Below are positions 6,641 through 14,896 of a DNA stretch of 20,827 bases, one piece after another. The stretch comes from a virus: IMG/VR virus record IMGVR_UViG_3300005647_000079, positions 1 to 20,827 of that record; one strand, given 5' to 3'. Under the pieces are notes generated by a model, which worked only from the letters and a program-made list of their open reading frames with translations, made no database searches and was not told the DNA's origin. The translations under genes and the position numbers were made by a program. Position 1 is the first letter of the stretch. Every line of letters starts with the position of its first letter.

Positions 6641-7876
6641 ATGAGTACCGATATTAATATTAAAGATCTTCGAAAAACCTATGATTCAGCCATAACCCAT
6701 AAAAAAGGCACGAAAAACCTATGGTGTCGGTTTAGCTCTAAGGGATTAAAGGTTGATTGTAGTACAAAGACGGACAATTGGGATGAAGCACAGGAATTTG
6801 TGCTGCTAAAACGTCAGGAGATTGCAGATCAACACGTTCATGGCAAAAAGAACATTGTTACCTTTGATGAAGCATGGCAATTATATGTGGATACGTTTGC
6901 AGCTAACTGGTCAGCGTCAAAATCCACAGAGAAAAACGATAGAAACATGTTTGACAGGATGACAGGTCAGATGGTGATTAGATCAACGATTCCGACCGTT
7001 AAAGAGCTGGCAGTTGACCCAACACTGGTTCCTACATATTGGACGCCAATGAGTGTTGATTGTTTATCGAAAGTGGATTCAGTTGTCTTACAAAACTTGC
7101 ATTCAACTCGGATTAAAGAGGGTGCATCACGTAGCCAGTCAAAAGCTGAAATTGATTTCATTAAAAGGCTAATTAAATGTATGCATCGATACAAAAAGAA
7201 GGTTCCAGCAATGGATACATTGGTTGTCACTATCAAAGCGGTCAAGAATAATCGTCGCAGGATGGTCACGGCTGCTGAAATTTTAGAAATTGTGTCATAC
7301 ATGAATGAAGATGATGCTGATTACATACTGGCGTTGGCTTTCTCAGGTAGTCGATCAATGGAAATGGCAAAAGCTAAGTGGTCTAGTGTTGAAATGGATG
7401 CCAACAACAATCTACTGTCAATTTGGTTGTATAACGAGAAAACTGATGAAATTTACTCAAAACCATTGGTTGATGAAAGTGGCAATCTATTGTTATTCGG
7501 TGAATTGCTGACAAAACGCTTTAAAAACCGTGAAAAACAGTTCGATTGGATATTTCCTATGCAGACAAAACCTGAAAAACATCGTAACCAGAGTACTGAT
7601 TTTTGGCACAAGGCGATATCCAACACGACAATTAATGACCCTGAAACAGTTGCATTAATTAAAAATAACGGTGAAAAGCTGGTTCCACATCACTTGAGGC
7701 ACTTTGCAGGCCAGCAGTTGGCTTCTCAGGGACTTTCACAGTACGTTATACAAAGGCATTTGAACCATGCCGATGGACGAACAGCCGCTATGTACATGGA
7801 TCAGGTGGAGAATCCAGTGGCAAAGCAGACAATGAGCAACATCGATAGTTTATTTAAAAATGAAGGTAAATCGTAA
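6641..7876 (+). CDS. int: Tyrosine recombinase, phage integrase
   Basis: The 411-residue product carries the tyrosine-recombinase active site in order: Arg238 in AFSGSRSMEMAKAKW, Lys267 in YNEKTDEIYSKPL, His350-x-x-Arg353 in PHHLRHFAGQQLASQG, His376 in LNHADGRTA and the nucleophile Tyr385 in AMYMDQ. An N-terminal region (about 70-190) fits the SAM-like core-binding domain, preceded by an arm-type domain. The enzyme integrates and excises the element by site-specific recombination. ATG 6641 was chosen over a TTG at 6635 because TGGAGAA lies at the proper distance upstream. The stop overlaps the start of the next gene (TAATG). Two features differ from the commonest consensus: SG.R rather than TG.R in box I, and NHAD in place of GHSS. 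Confidence 0.93.
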   Translation: MSTDINIKDLRKTYDSAITHKKGTKNLWCRFSSKGLKVDCSTKTDNWDEAQEFVLLKRQEIADQHVHGKKNIVTFDEAWQLYVDTFAANWSASKSTEKNDRNMFDRMTGQMVIRSTIPTVKELAVDPTLVPTYWTPMSVDCLSKVDSVVLQNLHSTRIKEGASRSQSKAEIDFIKRLIKCMHRYKKKVPAMDTLVVTIKAVKNNRRRMVTAAEILEIVSYMNEDDADYILALAFSGSRSMEMAKAKWSSVEMDANNNLLSIWLYNEKTDEIYSKPLVDESGNLLLFGELLTKRFKNREKQFDWIFPMQTKPEKHRNQSTDFWHKAISNTTINDPETVALIKNNGEKLVPHHLRHFAGQQLASQGLSQYVIQRHLNHADGRTAAMYMDQVENPVAKQTMSNIDSLFKNEGKS

Positions 7877-8280
7877 TGAAAAAAGGTGACGTAATAACAT
7901 TAAAAAGTGGTCGTGATTTTGAACTGCCATTTAAGCCGGTCAAGGCGTCGGGTCAAGGTGCTGGAAGGACGTGGAAGGGCGTCACAGATGATCACTGGCG
8001 TTCTTTATATGATGCACTGGCTGACTATAAGAGTGTCGAACGTAACGAGGTGTGTAAGCACTACGGTTGTTCATATCAGAAACTTTTGAAGATGTTTCAA
8101 AGTTCAGTTCCAGTTAAATCTGTGGCTGGTTCGACGCCACTTGCGAGGATTGATGTCATAAATTCTAAAATATCCAAACATGAGAATGCAATTGCAGAAC
8201 TGCGAGCGGAGCTGTCAGGCTTGAAAGAGGATGCAAAGCAGGAATTAATGTTGCAAATGGCGGAGTTAGATAAGTTATAA
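7876..8280 (+). CDS. Hypothetical protein with possible helix-turn-helix and C-terminal coiled coil, co-translated with integrase
   Basis: The 134-residue protein starts one base inside the integrase stop (TAATG), so translation is coupled. Residues 50-73 (YKSVERNEVCKHYGCSYQKLLKMF) read like a small helix-turn-helix of the kind in which a short turn (HYGCS) precedes a recognition helix. Residues 88-134 form a long amphipathic helix with heptad spacing (INSKISKHENAIAELRAELSG...), a likely coiled-coil dimerisation segment. The N-terminal segment is basic and Gly-rich. A role as DNA-binding partner of the integrase (directionality factor or regulator) is plausible from position but not shown. 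No named family is recognised. Confidence 0.7.
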   Translation: MKKGDVITLKSGRDFELPFKPVKASGQGAGRTWKGVTDDHWRSLYDALADYKSVERNEVCKHYGCSYQKLLKMFQSSVPVKSVAGSTPLARIDVINSKISKHENAIAELRAELSGLKEDAKQELMLQMAELDKL

Positions 8281-8287
8281 AAGAATG

Positions 8288-8337
8288 GCCCGACCAGTCT
8301 ACGCAGGCGTCATCTGACGAACGGTGGAGGGTCGGGC
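8288..8337 (+). ncRNA. Long-range stem-loop with internal hairpin after the integrase operon
   Basis: GCCCGACC (8288-8295) pairs perfectly with GGTCGGGC (8330-8337). The 34-nt interior contains CGTC-ATCT-GACG, a second hairpin, and a GGTGGAG segment. It begins 7 nt after the stop of the coiled-coil gene and precedes a normal terminator, so it would form the 3' end of the integrase transcript. GC content is well above the surroundings. A folded 3'-UTR RNA or regulatory small RNA is possible; no known RNA family is recognised. Confidence 0.4.
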
Positions 8338-8384
8338 TATTCAGTACACCTTAGATGAATGTAAACGTATTTAGTGTCAAAGAT

Positions 8385-8410
8385 AAAGCCGGTGCAATGC
8401 CGGTTTTTTT
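8385..8410 (+). terminator. Rho-independent terminator of the integrase operon
   Basis: AAAGCCGG (8385-8392) pairs with CCGGTTTT (8400-8407) through one G-U pair, around a 7-nt loop, and the T-tract continues to 8410 (seven T in a row). This is a standard intrinsic terminator that isolates the integrase transcript from the replication operon. Confidence 0.85.
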
Positions 8411-8482
8411 ATGCGCGATGTATACATGTCCTATTTAATATTTTAATTATAGTACTTGCTGTAATTAATCTGCGGCGAACCT

Positions 8483-8510
8483 CTCAAATCTGAGCATCAA
8501 ATTATATAAT
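8483..8510 (+). promoter_or_regulatory. Candidate promoter for the early operon
   Basis: A perfect TATAAT -10 box lies at 8505-8510, about 80 bp before the first gene of the operon. The best -35 at 16-bp spacing (CTCAAA) is poor, so activity would need an activator or a phage sigma factor. Low certainty. Confidence 0.3.
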
Positions 8511-8587
8511 CATATCAATGTGGTGGATTAATTATATATTATGCGATAGGCTTTTCGCTCAACTTAATTAATTACAGAAAATTATAT

Positions 8588-8782
8588 ATGAAAGACAATT
8601 ATTTTTATACAGAAGAAAACGTGGTTGGCTTTAAGTCCACCATCGACCAGATAAAAGCCGCACGACTAGCGGAAGAAAATCCAAGCATCGAAGAATTGAC
8701 AGAAGAAAGGCAGATCACGAATAGAGATGTTGCGCGTCGTGAAGTTGCGTGTGGTAGTAACGCCGATCATTTTAAAGTGTAA
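8588..8782 (+). CDS. Small hypothetical protein, first gene of the early operon
   Basis: This 64-residue frame begins at ATG 8588, with only a weak ribosome site (ACAGAAAATTATAT). The product is soluble and charged, with an acidic middle (EENPSIEELTEERQ) and a basic ARRE segment. No motif is recognised. It is followed 9 bp later by another gene on the same strand and lies downstream of a strong terminator and a candidate promoter, the position of a first early gene. The weak start leaves doubt. Confidence 0.5.
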   Translation: MKDNYFYTEENVVGFKSTIDQIKAARLAEENPSIEELTEERQITNRDVARREVACGSNADHFKV

Positions 8783-8791
8783 ATAGAAGTC

Positions 8792-9163
8792 ATGCCAATC
8801 TCTATAGAACAATTTCAAGACTTTCTAGAATCCCAGACTGATGATCTAGCAAAATGTATTGCTTATGATCTGCTTTATGAGAATTATGATAACGGTATGT
8901 TATTACTTGTTGAATTTTTTGAAAGTGTTCCAATGCAGCTTCAAAAACACATTTTAATGTATTTTCAAATAATAGAAAATGATCTTGAGTGGCCTAATAT
9001 AAATGTGGTAGCAAATAAGCTAGTTCCATATGTTGATACTGATGTGATTGAGGAAGTGTTTTTTCGATTTCAATGGCAAAATCCCAAATTTAACAAGTGG
9101 ATTTTGAAGTTTTTTTATTATTTCCATTATGAATCTGATATTGAAACAATGGTGAAGATATGA
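8792..9163 (+). CDS. Hypothetical acidic, aromatic-rich protein
   Basis: The 123-residue product starts at ATG 8792 after GAAG and ends in ATGA, overlapping the next start. It is acidic and rich in Phe, Tyr and Leu (YFQIIENDLEW, FFRFQWQNPKF, FFYYFHYES), with helix-like spacing of hydrophobic residues. No transmembrane segment is convincing and no family is recognised. Acidic early phage proteins of this size sometimes inhibit host enzymes or mimic DNA, but nothing here proves it. Operon position suggests early expression before replication. Confidence 0.6.
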   Translation: MPISIEQFQDFLESQTDDLAKCIAYDLLYENYDNGMLLLVEFFESVPMQLQKHILMYFQIIENDLEWPNINVVANKLVPYVDTDVIEEVFFRFQWQNPKFNKWILKFFYYFHYESDIETMVKI

Positions 9164-9339
9164 CTAATCCTGATATTCAAAAACTTATTGACGCCAAGTT
9201 TAAGAGATGGTGTGAGAGTGCACTGATGTTAAGTTTAAAAGAGAACAGTCCAAAATCATTTAAATCACTTAAACCAAAACTCAAGCGGTTTATAGAGAAA
9301 GAGTTTGGTGTGAAGGATAAGTCTGACAATGACAGTTAG
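9160..9339 (+). CDS. Small basic hypothetical protein (59 residues)
   Basis: The start ATG (9160) overlaps the preceding stop as ATGA, and the 3' end overlaps the next gene by 11 bp, so the frame is embedded in a translationally coupled chain and is very likely expressed. The product begins MTNPDIQKLIDAKFKRWCES, is rich in Lys and Ser with a helical N-terminal half and a SFKSLKPKLKRF middle, and is basic between two acidic neighbours. Opposite charge to the flanking proteins could mean complex formation. Not a recognised family. Confidence 0.65.
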   Translation: MTNPDIQKLIDAKFKRWCESALMLSLKENSPKSFKSLKPKLKRFIEKEFGVKDKSDNDS

Positions 9340-9748
9340 TATCGATGATTTAAAACGAACCTTGACGTATTGGTACGAACAAGATTTTTTCGATTGTCGA
9401 ATTGTTATTGATCGTTTTAATGCTGAAATTGCAATTTTAGAAGAAACTGATTACGAAACACTGCATCGATTTTTTACTGAAGTTGATTCTATCGTTCAAT
9501 ATCATTTTTTATGTGCCGGTGAGATTTTTTGGATGCATGATAATGATGGAGAATTTGTTGATAACTTTACTTTTGATACTTCTGTGGAGTATGAACGCAT
9601 ATACGACTATTTTACTGGTGATCAAGTTGATGACCTTAGTTGTTTTTTTGATATTCCAACGAATTATAACAAGAGGGAAAGTACTACTAGAGCTTTAGTG
9701 CATTATTTCTATTTTAATAGCATTGCAGATGAATTGGAGAAGCTATGA
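9329..9748 (+). CDS. Hypothetical strongly acidic protein
   Basis: This 139-residue protein is rich in Asp, Glu and aromatic residues (DSIVQYHFLCAGEIFWMHDN, then DGEFVDNFTF). It starts MTVSIDDL, similar in form to MPISIEQF of the gene two places upstream, and ends ADELEKL. No Lys-rich stretch, membrane segment or catalytic motif is visible. High negative charge with spread aromatics would fit a DNA-mimic or inhibitor protein, a speculation. ATG 9329 overlaps the small basic gene and its stop overlaps the next start (ATGA). Confidence 0.6.
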   Translation: MTVSIDDLKRTLTYWYEQDFFDCRIVIDRFNAEIAILEETDYETLHRFFTEVDSIVQYHFLCAGEIFWMHDNDGEFVDNFTFDTSVEYERIYDYFTGDQVDDLSCFFDIPTNYNKRESTTRALVHYFYFNSIADELEKL

Positions 9749-10155
9749 CTGATAAACACAATGATTATGAATTTAACAAAAAACAAAACGACGCCTATTG
9801 GAAAGAGCAGGTTAAAAAAGATTTTCCTTCAAAACAGCACTGTAGATGCAGAAAATGCCTTTACTGTACTGATGGTGGTCGAATCTATCAAGCGTTGAGA
9901 AAGTTTTACCTAACTAATGCTGAAATGTTTATTCGTACCGATGATGAATTTACTTCTAGATTGGAAACTGATCAGGAAGTTACTGATCGTATAAATCGAA
10001 TTAAGAACCGTGAAGGCTTAGATATGGACGCATTAAAACGCAAACGTTCTATATTGCGGCCAGAGATTGAACAATTTTGGAAGGACAAAGACAAACTTGT
10101 TTTTGAATTATACGATGATTTTAATAAACGAAAAGCGGCTAACGCTAATCAATAA
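9745..10155 (+). CDS. Hypothetical protein with a four-cysteine cluster
   Basis: The 136-residue product contains QHCRCRKCLYC at 31-41, a C-x-C-x2-C-x2-C cluster compact enough to bind one zinc ion or a metal cluster, followed by TDGGRIYQALRKF. The rest is helical and highly charged, with a basic helix around LDMDALKRKRSILRPEIEQF and an acidic C-terminal helix. A nucleic-acid-binding role in replication is plausible since the gene lies in the chain leading to the primase/helicase. Not a recognised family. ATGA overlap with the previous stop. Confidence 0.62.
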   Translation: MTDKHNDYEFNKKQNDAYWKEQVKKDFPSKQHCRCRKCLYCTDGGRIYQALRKFYLTNAEMFIRTDDEFTSRLETDQEVTDRINRIKNREGLDMDALKRKRSILRPEIEQFWKDKDKLVFELYDDFNKRKAANANQ

Positions 10156-10169
10156 AGAGGAATTATAAG

Positions 10170-10622
10170 ATGCATAAATTACGTGGATATACTCCAATCG
10201 TGTTTGATAAGACACATGTAGATTATGACAAATTTTCATTTAACCAAAAACTCAGTGAAGGTTCTGATGAAGTGGTTGATGATGTATGGAACAAATTGAT
10301 TTCTGATCTTGATCATATTTCTAAGCAATGTAGTGAAGTGCAAAACGATCTTTTACAAAAAGAATATTTTGAATCACTGTTGCAACAGCGTGAAACACTG
10401 ATTGGAAAGATAAAGGCGTGTGAACGTGAATGGAATAAACGACGTAAAAAGTTAGAGCAAGCATTTAAAGATGCGTTTCCTAATGAAAAAGAAATGGTTA
10501 AAAAAGCATGGGTTGATTATATGGAGAATGGTGAGGTTGTCAGACGTTTAGTTAATAACCCTGCATATGAAAGACAGCGCAACAAAGATGATCCAGATAG
10601 CTCTTTCTTGGTGAGCAAATGA
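10170..10622 (+). CDS. Hypothetical coiled-coil protein upstream of the primase/helicase
   Basis: The 150-residue product has an AGAGGAATTATAAG ribosome site before ATG 10170. Residues 38-98 form long charged helices with heptad character (VWNKLISDLDHISKQCSEVQ, then LLQQRETLIGKIKACEREWN), followed by a basic RRKKLEQAFKDAF segment. The stop overlaps the start of the primase/helicase gene by four bases, so the two are made together. It may be a loader or accessory factor, but no family is recognised and no ATP-binding motif is present. Confidence 0.65.
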   Translation: MHKLRGYTPIVFDKTHVDYDKFSFNQKLSEGSDEVVDDVWNKLISDLDHISKQCSEVQNDLLQKEYFESLLQQRETLIGKIKACEREWNKRRKKLEQAFKDAFPNEKEMVKKAWVDYMENGEVVRRLVNNPAYERQRNKDDPDSSFLVSK

Positions 10623-13600
10623 GTGAACCTTTCGACCCGTATACTGATTCGTTTGAGTTTGCAACGTTTGTTAGTTACTGGGGTAATAATCCTAATTTTG
10701 TAAAGATGACGTGGAATGGACTCCAAAGTTATTTTCGTAATCCTAAACACACTGATATTGATGCGTTTGATAAAACCATTGAACAAATTTACGCTCGCAA
10801 AAAAGAAATTTCCAGAAAGTATAAACGCTATATATCTGGTGCTTCTTATTACACACTGACTGATAGAAAACTATTAGATAACTTAGGTGGAAACAAAACG
10901 TTCCGATGTAATCCTAATGTTGCAAGAATGAACATGTTGATTCTTGACTATGATCGTGAAAGCAACCCAGAGAAGTTCTTTAAAAAGTTCAGAGATTTAA
11001 AAATCAAATGTATTATCTATCCAAGTGTTGGAAATGGTTATACAACTTTCACTGAAAAACATGCTGATGCTTGGAACAAAGATTTTAATGCAGGAAAAAT
11101 ATCTACCAAGTTCGATAGACAATTATTAAACAGAACTATCTACAAATACAGAGTTGTTATTCCATTTGCTGAATCTATTGGTGTGGATGAATGGAATCAA
11201 AAGAAAGACCATGCAAAGATTATCTTTGGAGATATAGATACTTCGTGTTTAACTGATTCGCAATCTCAAGGTCTACCATTAACCTGTGATTATGACCCGT
11301 ATCCGTATAAGAAGCATCTTAGAATTATGGACGCTAAGGATGCATCGTTCTTAGATATAAAATCATGGCCTGTTGTCACTGAACTTAGAACTAACCAGAA
11401 GGGAAAGAACTACACTTCATCAGGTAAAGGTTTCCACAACACTAGAACCTTCTATCCAGACACAACACTTGAAGATGAAAATGAAAATCCATTTAGTGTT
11501 GATAGTATTGCCAATGGTGTTGACATGCAGATTAAAATTATGTGTCCTGCAAAAATACACCTTGAAGATGGAAATCCAAACAAGCGCAGACAAACGGCTT
11601 TCCTACATATAGATAGCTACGATCACACGTCTAATGCATATGATGCTGCAAACTATAACTGTCTAGTTAATACATGCGAGGCGCACACGTCAGTTCGAAT
11701 GACCATGCCAGCCTTATATGAAGAACGTTTATATGATATCGATTTTAATAAGTGCAAAAAATCAGCACTCAAAGACACTGATGGTTACGATACGGATGAT
11801 ATTTATTTTGGATTAACCTTCCCAGATGGAACCCTGCTTAGTGTTTTAACAGTCGAAGAAATGTCTGAAAGATTTAAAAAGATGAAGTTCTTCGATAAAA
11901 ATTATTATTACATTAAGCAATGTGTTGAAAAGGCATTGCACAAACAAAAATTAATCGATGCCAAAGAAGATGCAATCTTTGATGTTGAATATGATTCTGA
12001 ATTTGTTAGAAAACCACCAATCGTGCACAGTGTTAATAGATTGGATATCAAACAAAATCCAATGATCAGAAAGTTAAAGAACGCAGTCTTTAAAAATATG
12101 ATCAATGCTAAACAGTTTGTTCACACTGACAGAGTATTACTAACTGATGAAGAAGGTACTGGCAAATCATCTTTCGCGTTATACGTGGCCGGTAGAATGA
12201 AAGTCAATTCTGTGTTTGCTTGTGCGAGTTGGGTGCAAGCTCATGAACAATTCAAATCATTTAAAAAAACAGCAAAGGAATGTGATGTTGACGTTGATAT
12301 AGTCATGCATATATCAGAAGATCAAATGATCAGGGACAGATGCCCAAAATATAATCCCAAGTATTCAAAGGCAAAGCCGTTCGAGTCAGGCGAAATAGAT
12401 CGTGGACGTAAATTAGAAGCGATTAAAAAACATTTGTCTCATGATGAAGCCAATGAATTATTAAGAGAGTGTGAGGATGCGTACAAAAAACAAAGTGATG
12501 ATTTCAAAGAATTGAAAGCCAATAGTGACAGCATCATTGTTATTACTACACACGCAATGATTGCTGGCATTAATGCGCAGATAAGATCACTTGACCCACA
12601 ATCACCCACTGAATTAACTAAGAACAAACAAAAGGTCAAGATCACCTTTAAAGATAAGACCAATCCGTTTATTGACTTTCTTATTTGGATTGATGATGCC
12701 AAAAGAGATATGTTTGAAAATTATATGCCAGTGTCTGTTGCCAAAGAGAAACGAATTAAAGATTCATCACCACAATATGATACTTACAATGGAATGTTGT
12801 ATTACGAAGATCCAGAAACCGATCTTGAAGAAAATGACATTGTTTTCGAGAGATTTAATAATAAGCATTACTTCGAGCGCAGACAATCACAGGTCTATGG
12901 TGAGTTCTTAAAAGCCAATATGCTCATATTCACGACCACTGAGTTTATGTGCAGCGAATTAATTAAAAGAACATACCCAACAATAAAAGCACCCAAGCTG
13001 ATTGACGATGTAAGACTCTCTGCTGGGCGTTCTCATTTGATGGGCACTGACATGGTGAGTGCTGATAACGATGGAATTATACCCATTATAGTGGACAGAT
13101 TGAATGCATCCATACCTGATGTAAAAGATCAGTACACTTTAATCGGAAATGGGTTTGGTTCTACAGACAATCTATCCAATTCCAAAGGCCAAAATTCATA
13201 CATGGGAAAGAATTTAATTATCGAGGTTTCACAACCACATCCAAGTGTAGTGGCTCGATATCGATCACTTGAATTCAATGGTGTCATGAGCACAACGATG
13301 GTCAAGCTAGTGTTACTGTTGGATGATATGCATCAGGCCATTGGACGAAATGGTGGACATAGATACCGAGGAAATACACACCAGATTGTGTTAGTACCTA
13401 ATGGGAAAATGTTGGGTGATATAGTAGATTATTCGAGATATTATTTTAATTCTGTTGATAACATGGATGCGGATTCTATACCATCATTTGATACAGATCG
13501 ACAGGAAGATATGGGTCTGTTTAATGATGTTGTGGCCCAAGTCAAGAACGACATTTACAACAAATCGTTCTTAGATGATATTAAAAGTCATATTGAAAAG

Positions 13601-13807
13601 TCGGCTGATCATTATAAAAAAGATCAGTTTTTATATCGACTAGAGAAGTTTTTTAATGCAAGGATTGATGAATTAATGACTGATCTTGATCGAGTGGAAG
13701 TCAATTATAAAATTAAAAAGGAACGAACCAGAGCTGAAAAACGGATTAAAAAACGGATTAAAAACTGTCATGATATAACGCATTCGATAAGAAAAATGGT
13801 CACTTAA
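10619..13807 (+). CDS. Replication protein: AEP-like primase fused to an SF2-like helicase
   Basis: A 1062-residue protein. N-terminal part: MLILDYD (106-112) is the hhhDhD motif of archaeo-eukaryotic-type (AEP) primase/polymerase folds, followed by CIIYPSVGNGYTT (131-143), RVVIPFAES (178-186) and DIDTSCLTDSQSQGLP (205-220), the order seen in phage and plasmid AEP-like primases. A possible zinc site follows: Cys309-Pro...His314 and Cys348...Cys353. The C-terminal part has a Walker A variant DEEGTGKSS (510-518), a Walker B-like LIWIDDA (688-694) and QAIGRNGGHRYRG (906-918), a match to helicase motif VI. It would prime and unwind phage DNA. It ends in double stops TAA TAG. Walker A lacks the usual first Gly, and DDA replaces DEx. 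Confidence 0.8.
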   Translation: MSEPFDPYTDSFEFATFVSYWGNNPNFVKMTWNGLQSYFRNPKHTDIDAFDKTIEQIYARKKEISRKYKRYISGASYYTLTDRKLLDNLGGNKTFRCNPNVARMNMLILDYDRESNPEKFFKKFRDLKIKCIIYPSVGNGYTTFTEKHADAWNKDFNAGKISTKFDRQLLNRTIYKYRVVIPFAESIGVDEWNQKKDHAKIIFGDIDTSCLTDSQSQGLPLTCDYDPYPYKKHLRIMDAKDASFLDIKSWPVVTELRTNQKGKNYTSSGKGFHNTRTFYPDTTLEDENENPFSVDSIANGVDMQIKIMCPAKIHLEDGNPNKRRQTAFLHIDSYDHTSNAYDAANYNCLVNTCEAHTSVRMTMPALYEERLYDIDFNKCKKSALKDTDGYDTDDIYFGLTFPDGTLLSVLTVEEMSERFKKMKFFDKNYYYIKQCVEKALHKQKLIDAKEDAIFDVEYDSEFVRKPPIVHSVNRLDIKQNPMIRKLKNAVFKNMINAKQFVHTDRVLLTDEEGTGKSSFALYVAGRMKVNSVFACASWVQAHEQFKSFKKTAKECDVDVDIVMHISEDQMIRDRCPKYNPKYSKAKPFESGEIDRGRKLEAIKKHLSHDEANELLRECEDAYKKQSDDFKELKANSDSIIVITTHAMIAGINAQIRSLDPQSPTELTKNKQKVKITFKDKTNPFIDFLIWIDDAKRDMFENYMPVSVAKEKRIKDSSPQYDTYNGMLYYEDPETDLEENDIVFERFNNKHYFERRQSQVYGEFLKANMLIFTTTEFMCSELIKRTYPTIKAPKLIDDVRLSAGRSHLMGTDMVSADNDGIIPIIVDRLNASIPDVKDQYTLIGNGFGSTDNLSNSKGQNSYMGKNLIIEVSQPHPSVVARYRSLEFNGVMSTTMVKLVLLLDDMHQAIGRNGGHRYRGNTHQIVLVPNGKMLGDIVDYSRYYFNSVDNMDADSIPSFDTDRQEDMGLFNDVVAQVKNDIYNKSFLDDIKSHIEKSADHYKKDQFLYRLEKFFNARIDELMTDLDRVEVNYKIKKERTRAEKRIKKRIKNCHDITHSIRKMVT

Positions 13808-13823
13808 TAGGGCTGATTTTGAA

Positions 13824-13867
13824 GGCAAAAATCGAGAATTAACGAAATTTCTGCCCTCGATTCTGCC
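13824..13867 (+). repeat. Imperfect hairpin downstream of the primase/helicase stop
   Basis: GGCAAAAATCGAG (13824-13836) and CTCGATTCTGCC (13856-13867) are inverted copies with a 1-nt bulge and one mismatch around a 19-nt loop, 16 bp after the stop codon. No T-tract follows, so it is a transcript-end structure or weak terminator at best. Confidence 0.45.
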
Positions 13868-14091
13868 GCACTAAAACACTGAGAGGTATATAAACAAAGG
13901 GAAATAGCGAAAAGCTGGTTTCTGGGCGTAACATATATATATATAAGACTTCATTTTTTCATCTTCACCTTTGTCAGTTGTTATATCTCGGTATATCTCA
14001 GTTATTGATTTGTTCGTTTACAACTGCTCATGCATTTATCAGTACTTCCATAGCTTGGCAAATTAATTATTATAATTAATCCATCAAACAG

Positions 14092-14120
14092 TGGTAATTA
14101 AATATCACACGTTTTATAAT
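14092..14120 (+). promoter_or_regulatory. Candidate sigma70-like promoter
   Basis: TGGTAA at 14092-14097 and a perfect TATAAT at 14115-14120 are separated by exactly 17 bp. The predicted start of transcription, near 14127, lies just before the gene beginning at 14146. The -35 matches consensus at three of six positions. Confidence 0.45.
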
Positions 14121-14145
14121 ACAGCTTCACTTGAACGAGATTGTT

Positions 14146-14334
14146 ATGCCACGTAAAAAGAAATTCCTCCAAGACCCATCTGCAATATCTCTGTTCCAGA
14201 AAACCATCCAATCAATCTCCGATGAAAAATCCAACATCGAAGCACAGCAACTCGAACTTCGTAAATTAAAATTAAAACAGCGCGACAAAGAGAATGATCT
14301 ATGGATGTCGTTTCGAAGGATGCAACAAATCTGA
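14146..14334 (+). CDS. Small basic helical protein
   Basis: The 62-residue frame starts at ATG 14146; a TTG 15 bases upstream is possible but would sit almost on the predicted transcript start. The product MPRKKKFLQDPSAISLFQKT is basic at its N-terminus and continues as one long charged helix (IEAQQLELRKLKLKQRDKEN), a probable coiled coil. Its ribosome site is weak (GAACGAG). Function unknown. It leads a five-to-six-gene operon of very small proteins. Confidence 0.55.
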   Translation: MPRKKKFLQDPSAISLFQKTIQSISDEKSNIEAQQLELRKLKLKQRDKENDLWMSFRRMQQI

Positions 14335-14391
14335 CCAACAACGTGGTTGAATTTGAGCACTAAGTAATAATAACAATAGAGGATTTTAAAT

Positions 14392-14886
14392 ATGATTTTA
14401 TATACGTTGTTGGTTATCAGTTGTGTGTTGTCATTTGTTTATTGGTGTCACCTTCGGTGTTGGATTAATGTTGAAATTAATCCTGAACTAGAGGAAGCGA
14501 ACCCAATACATATTTTTAGAAATGCAGCAGATGAATTGCACTTGGAAGCTATGATGTACGGATTTACAAATAAATTAGTTGAAAAGCTAGAGCCTGATGT
14601 TAAACACTCAGAAACAATGTTGACTCATCGCTTGGAGACTGTGTTAACTCTAAAAGAAAATGGCACATCACAGAATTCATTTTCAATTCAAGTCAAAGGT
14701 ATCTTGCAGTCTAAGCACGAGGATGGCAGCTTGAAACTTGAGAATGTCACTGGTGATTATAACCATGAGACAGAGCTGTTGGAGATATCAAGTAGAGTTC
14801 CCATGAGCACTGAGGATATTGCAAAGATTGATATGATCGATCAAAACTGGATTGTTGGCCCAGTAGTTTATAAAGATAGTGCTTGA
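14392..14886 (+). CDS. Membrane-anchored hypothetical protein
   Basis: This 164-residue protein has an N-terminal transmembrane segment (about 2-20, ILYTLLVISCVLSFVYWCH) that may also act as an uncleaved signal anchor, followed by a soluble, mostly acidic domain with helical (IFRNAADELHLEAMMYGFTN) and beta-like segments. An AGAGGA ribosome site precedes the ATG. No enzymatic motif is seen. Being membrane anchored and early in a small-gene operon, it could be a superinfection-exclusion or host-envelope factor; this is inference from topology only. Confidence 0.65.
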   Translation: MILYTLLVISCVLSFVYWCHLRCWINVEINPELEEANPIHIFRNAADELHLEAMMYGFTNKLVEKLEPDVKHSETMLTHRLETVLTLKENGTSQNSFSIQVKGILQSKHEDGSLKLENVTGDYNHETELLEISSRVPMSTEDIAKIDMIDQNWIVGPVVYKDSA

Positions 14887-14896
14887 GGATTAATAA

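Larger units (their letters stand above)
13808..14145. promoter_or_regulatory. Intergenic region after the replication gene
   Basis: About 340 bp with no gene that I can support. It holds an imperfect hairpin near the stop codon (13824-13867), an alternating TA run (13933-13946), a pair of TATATCTC direct repeats exactly 10 bp apart (13982-13989 and 13992-13999) and a plausible promoter near its end. It probably separates the replication and next operons. Confidence 0.5.

Noticed and set aside
8311-8337. Hammerhead ribozyme core (CTGACGA) inside the post-integrase stem
   Set aside because: The second conserved element (GAA after a helix) and a cleavage triplet in the right position are absent.
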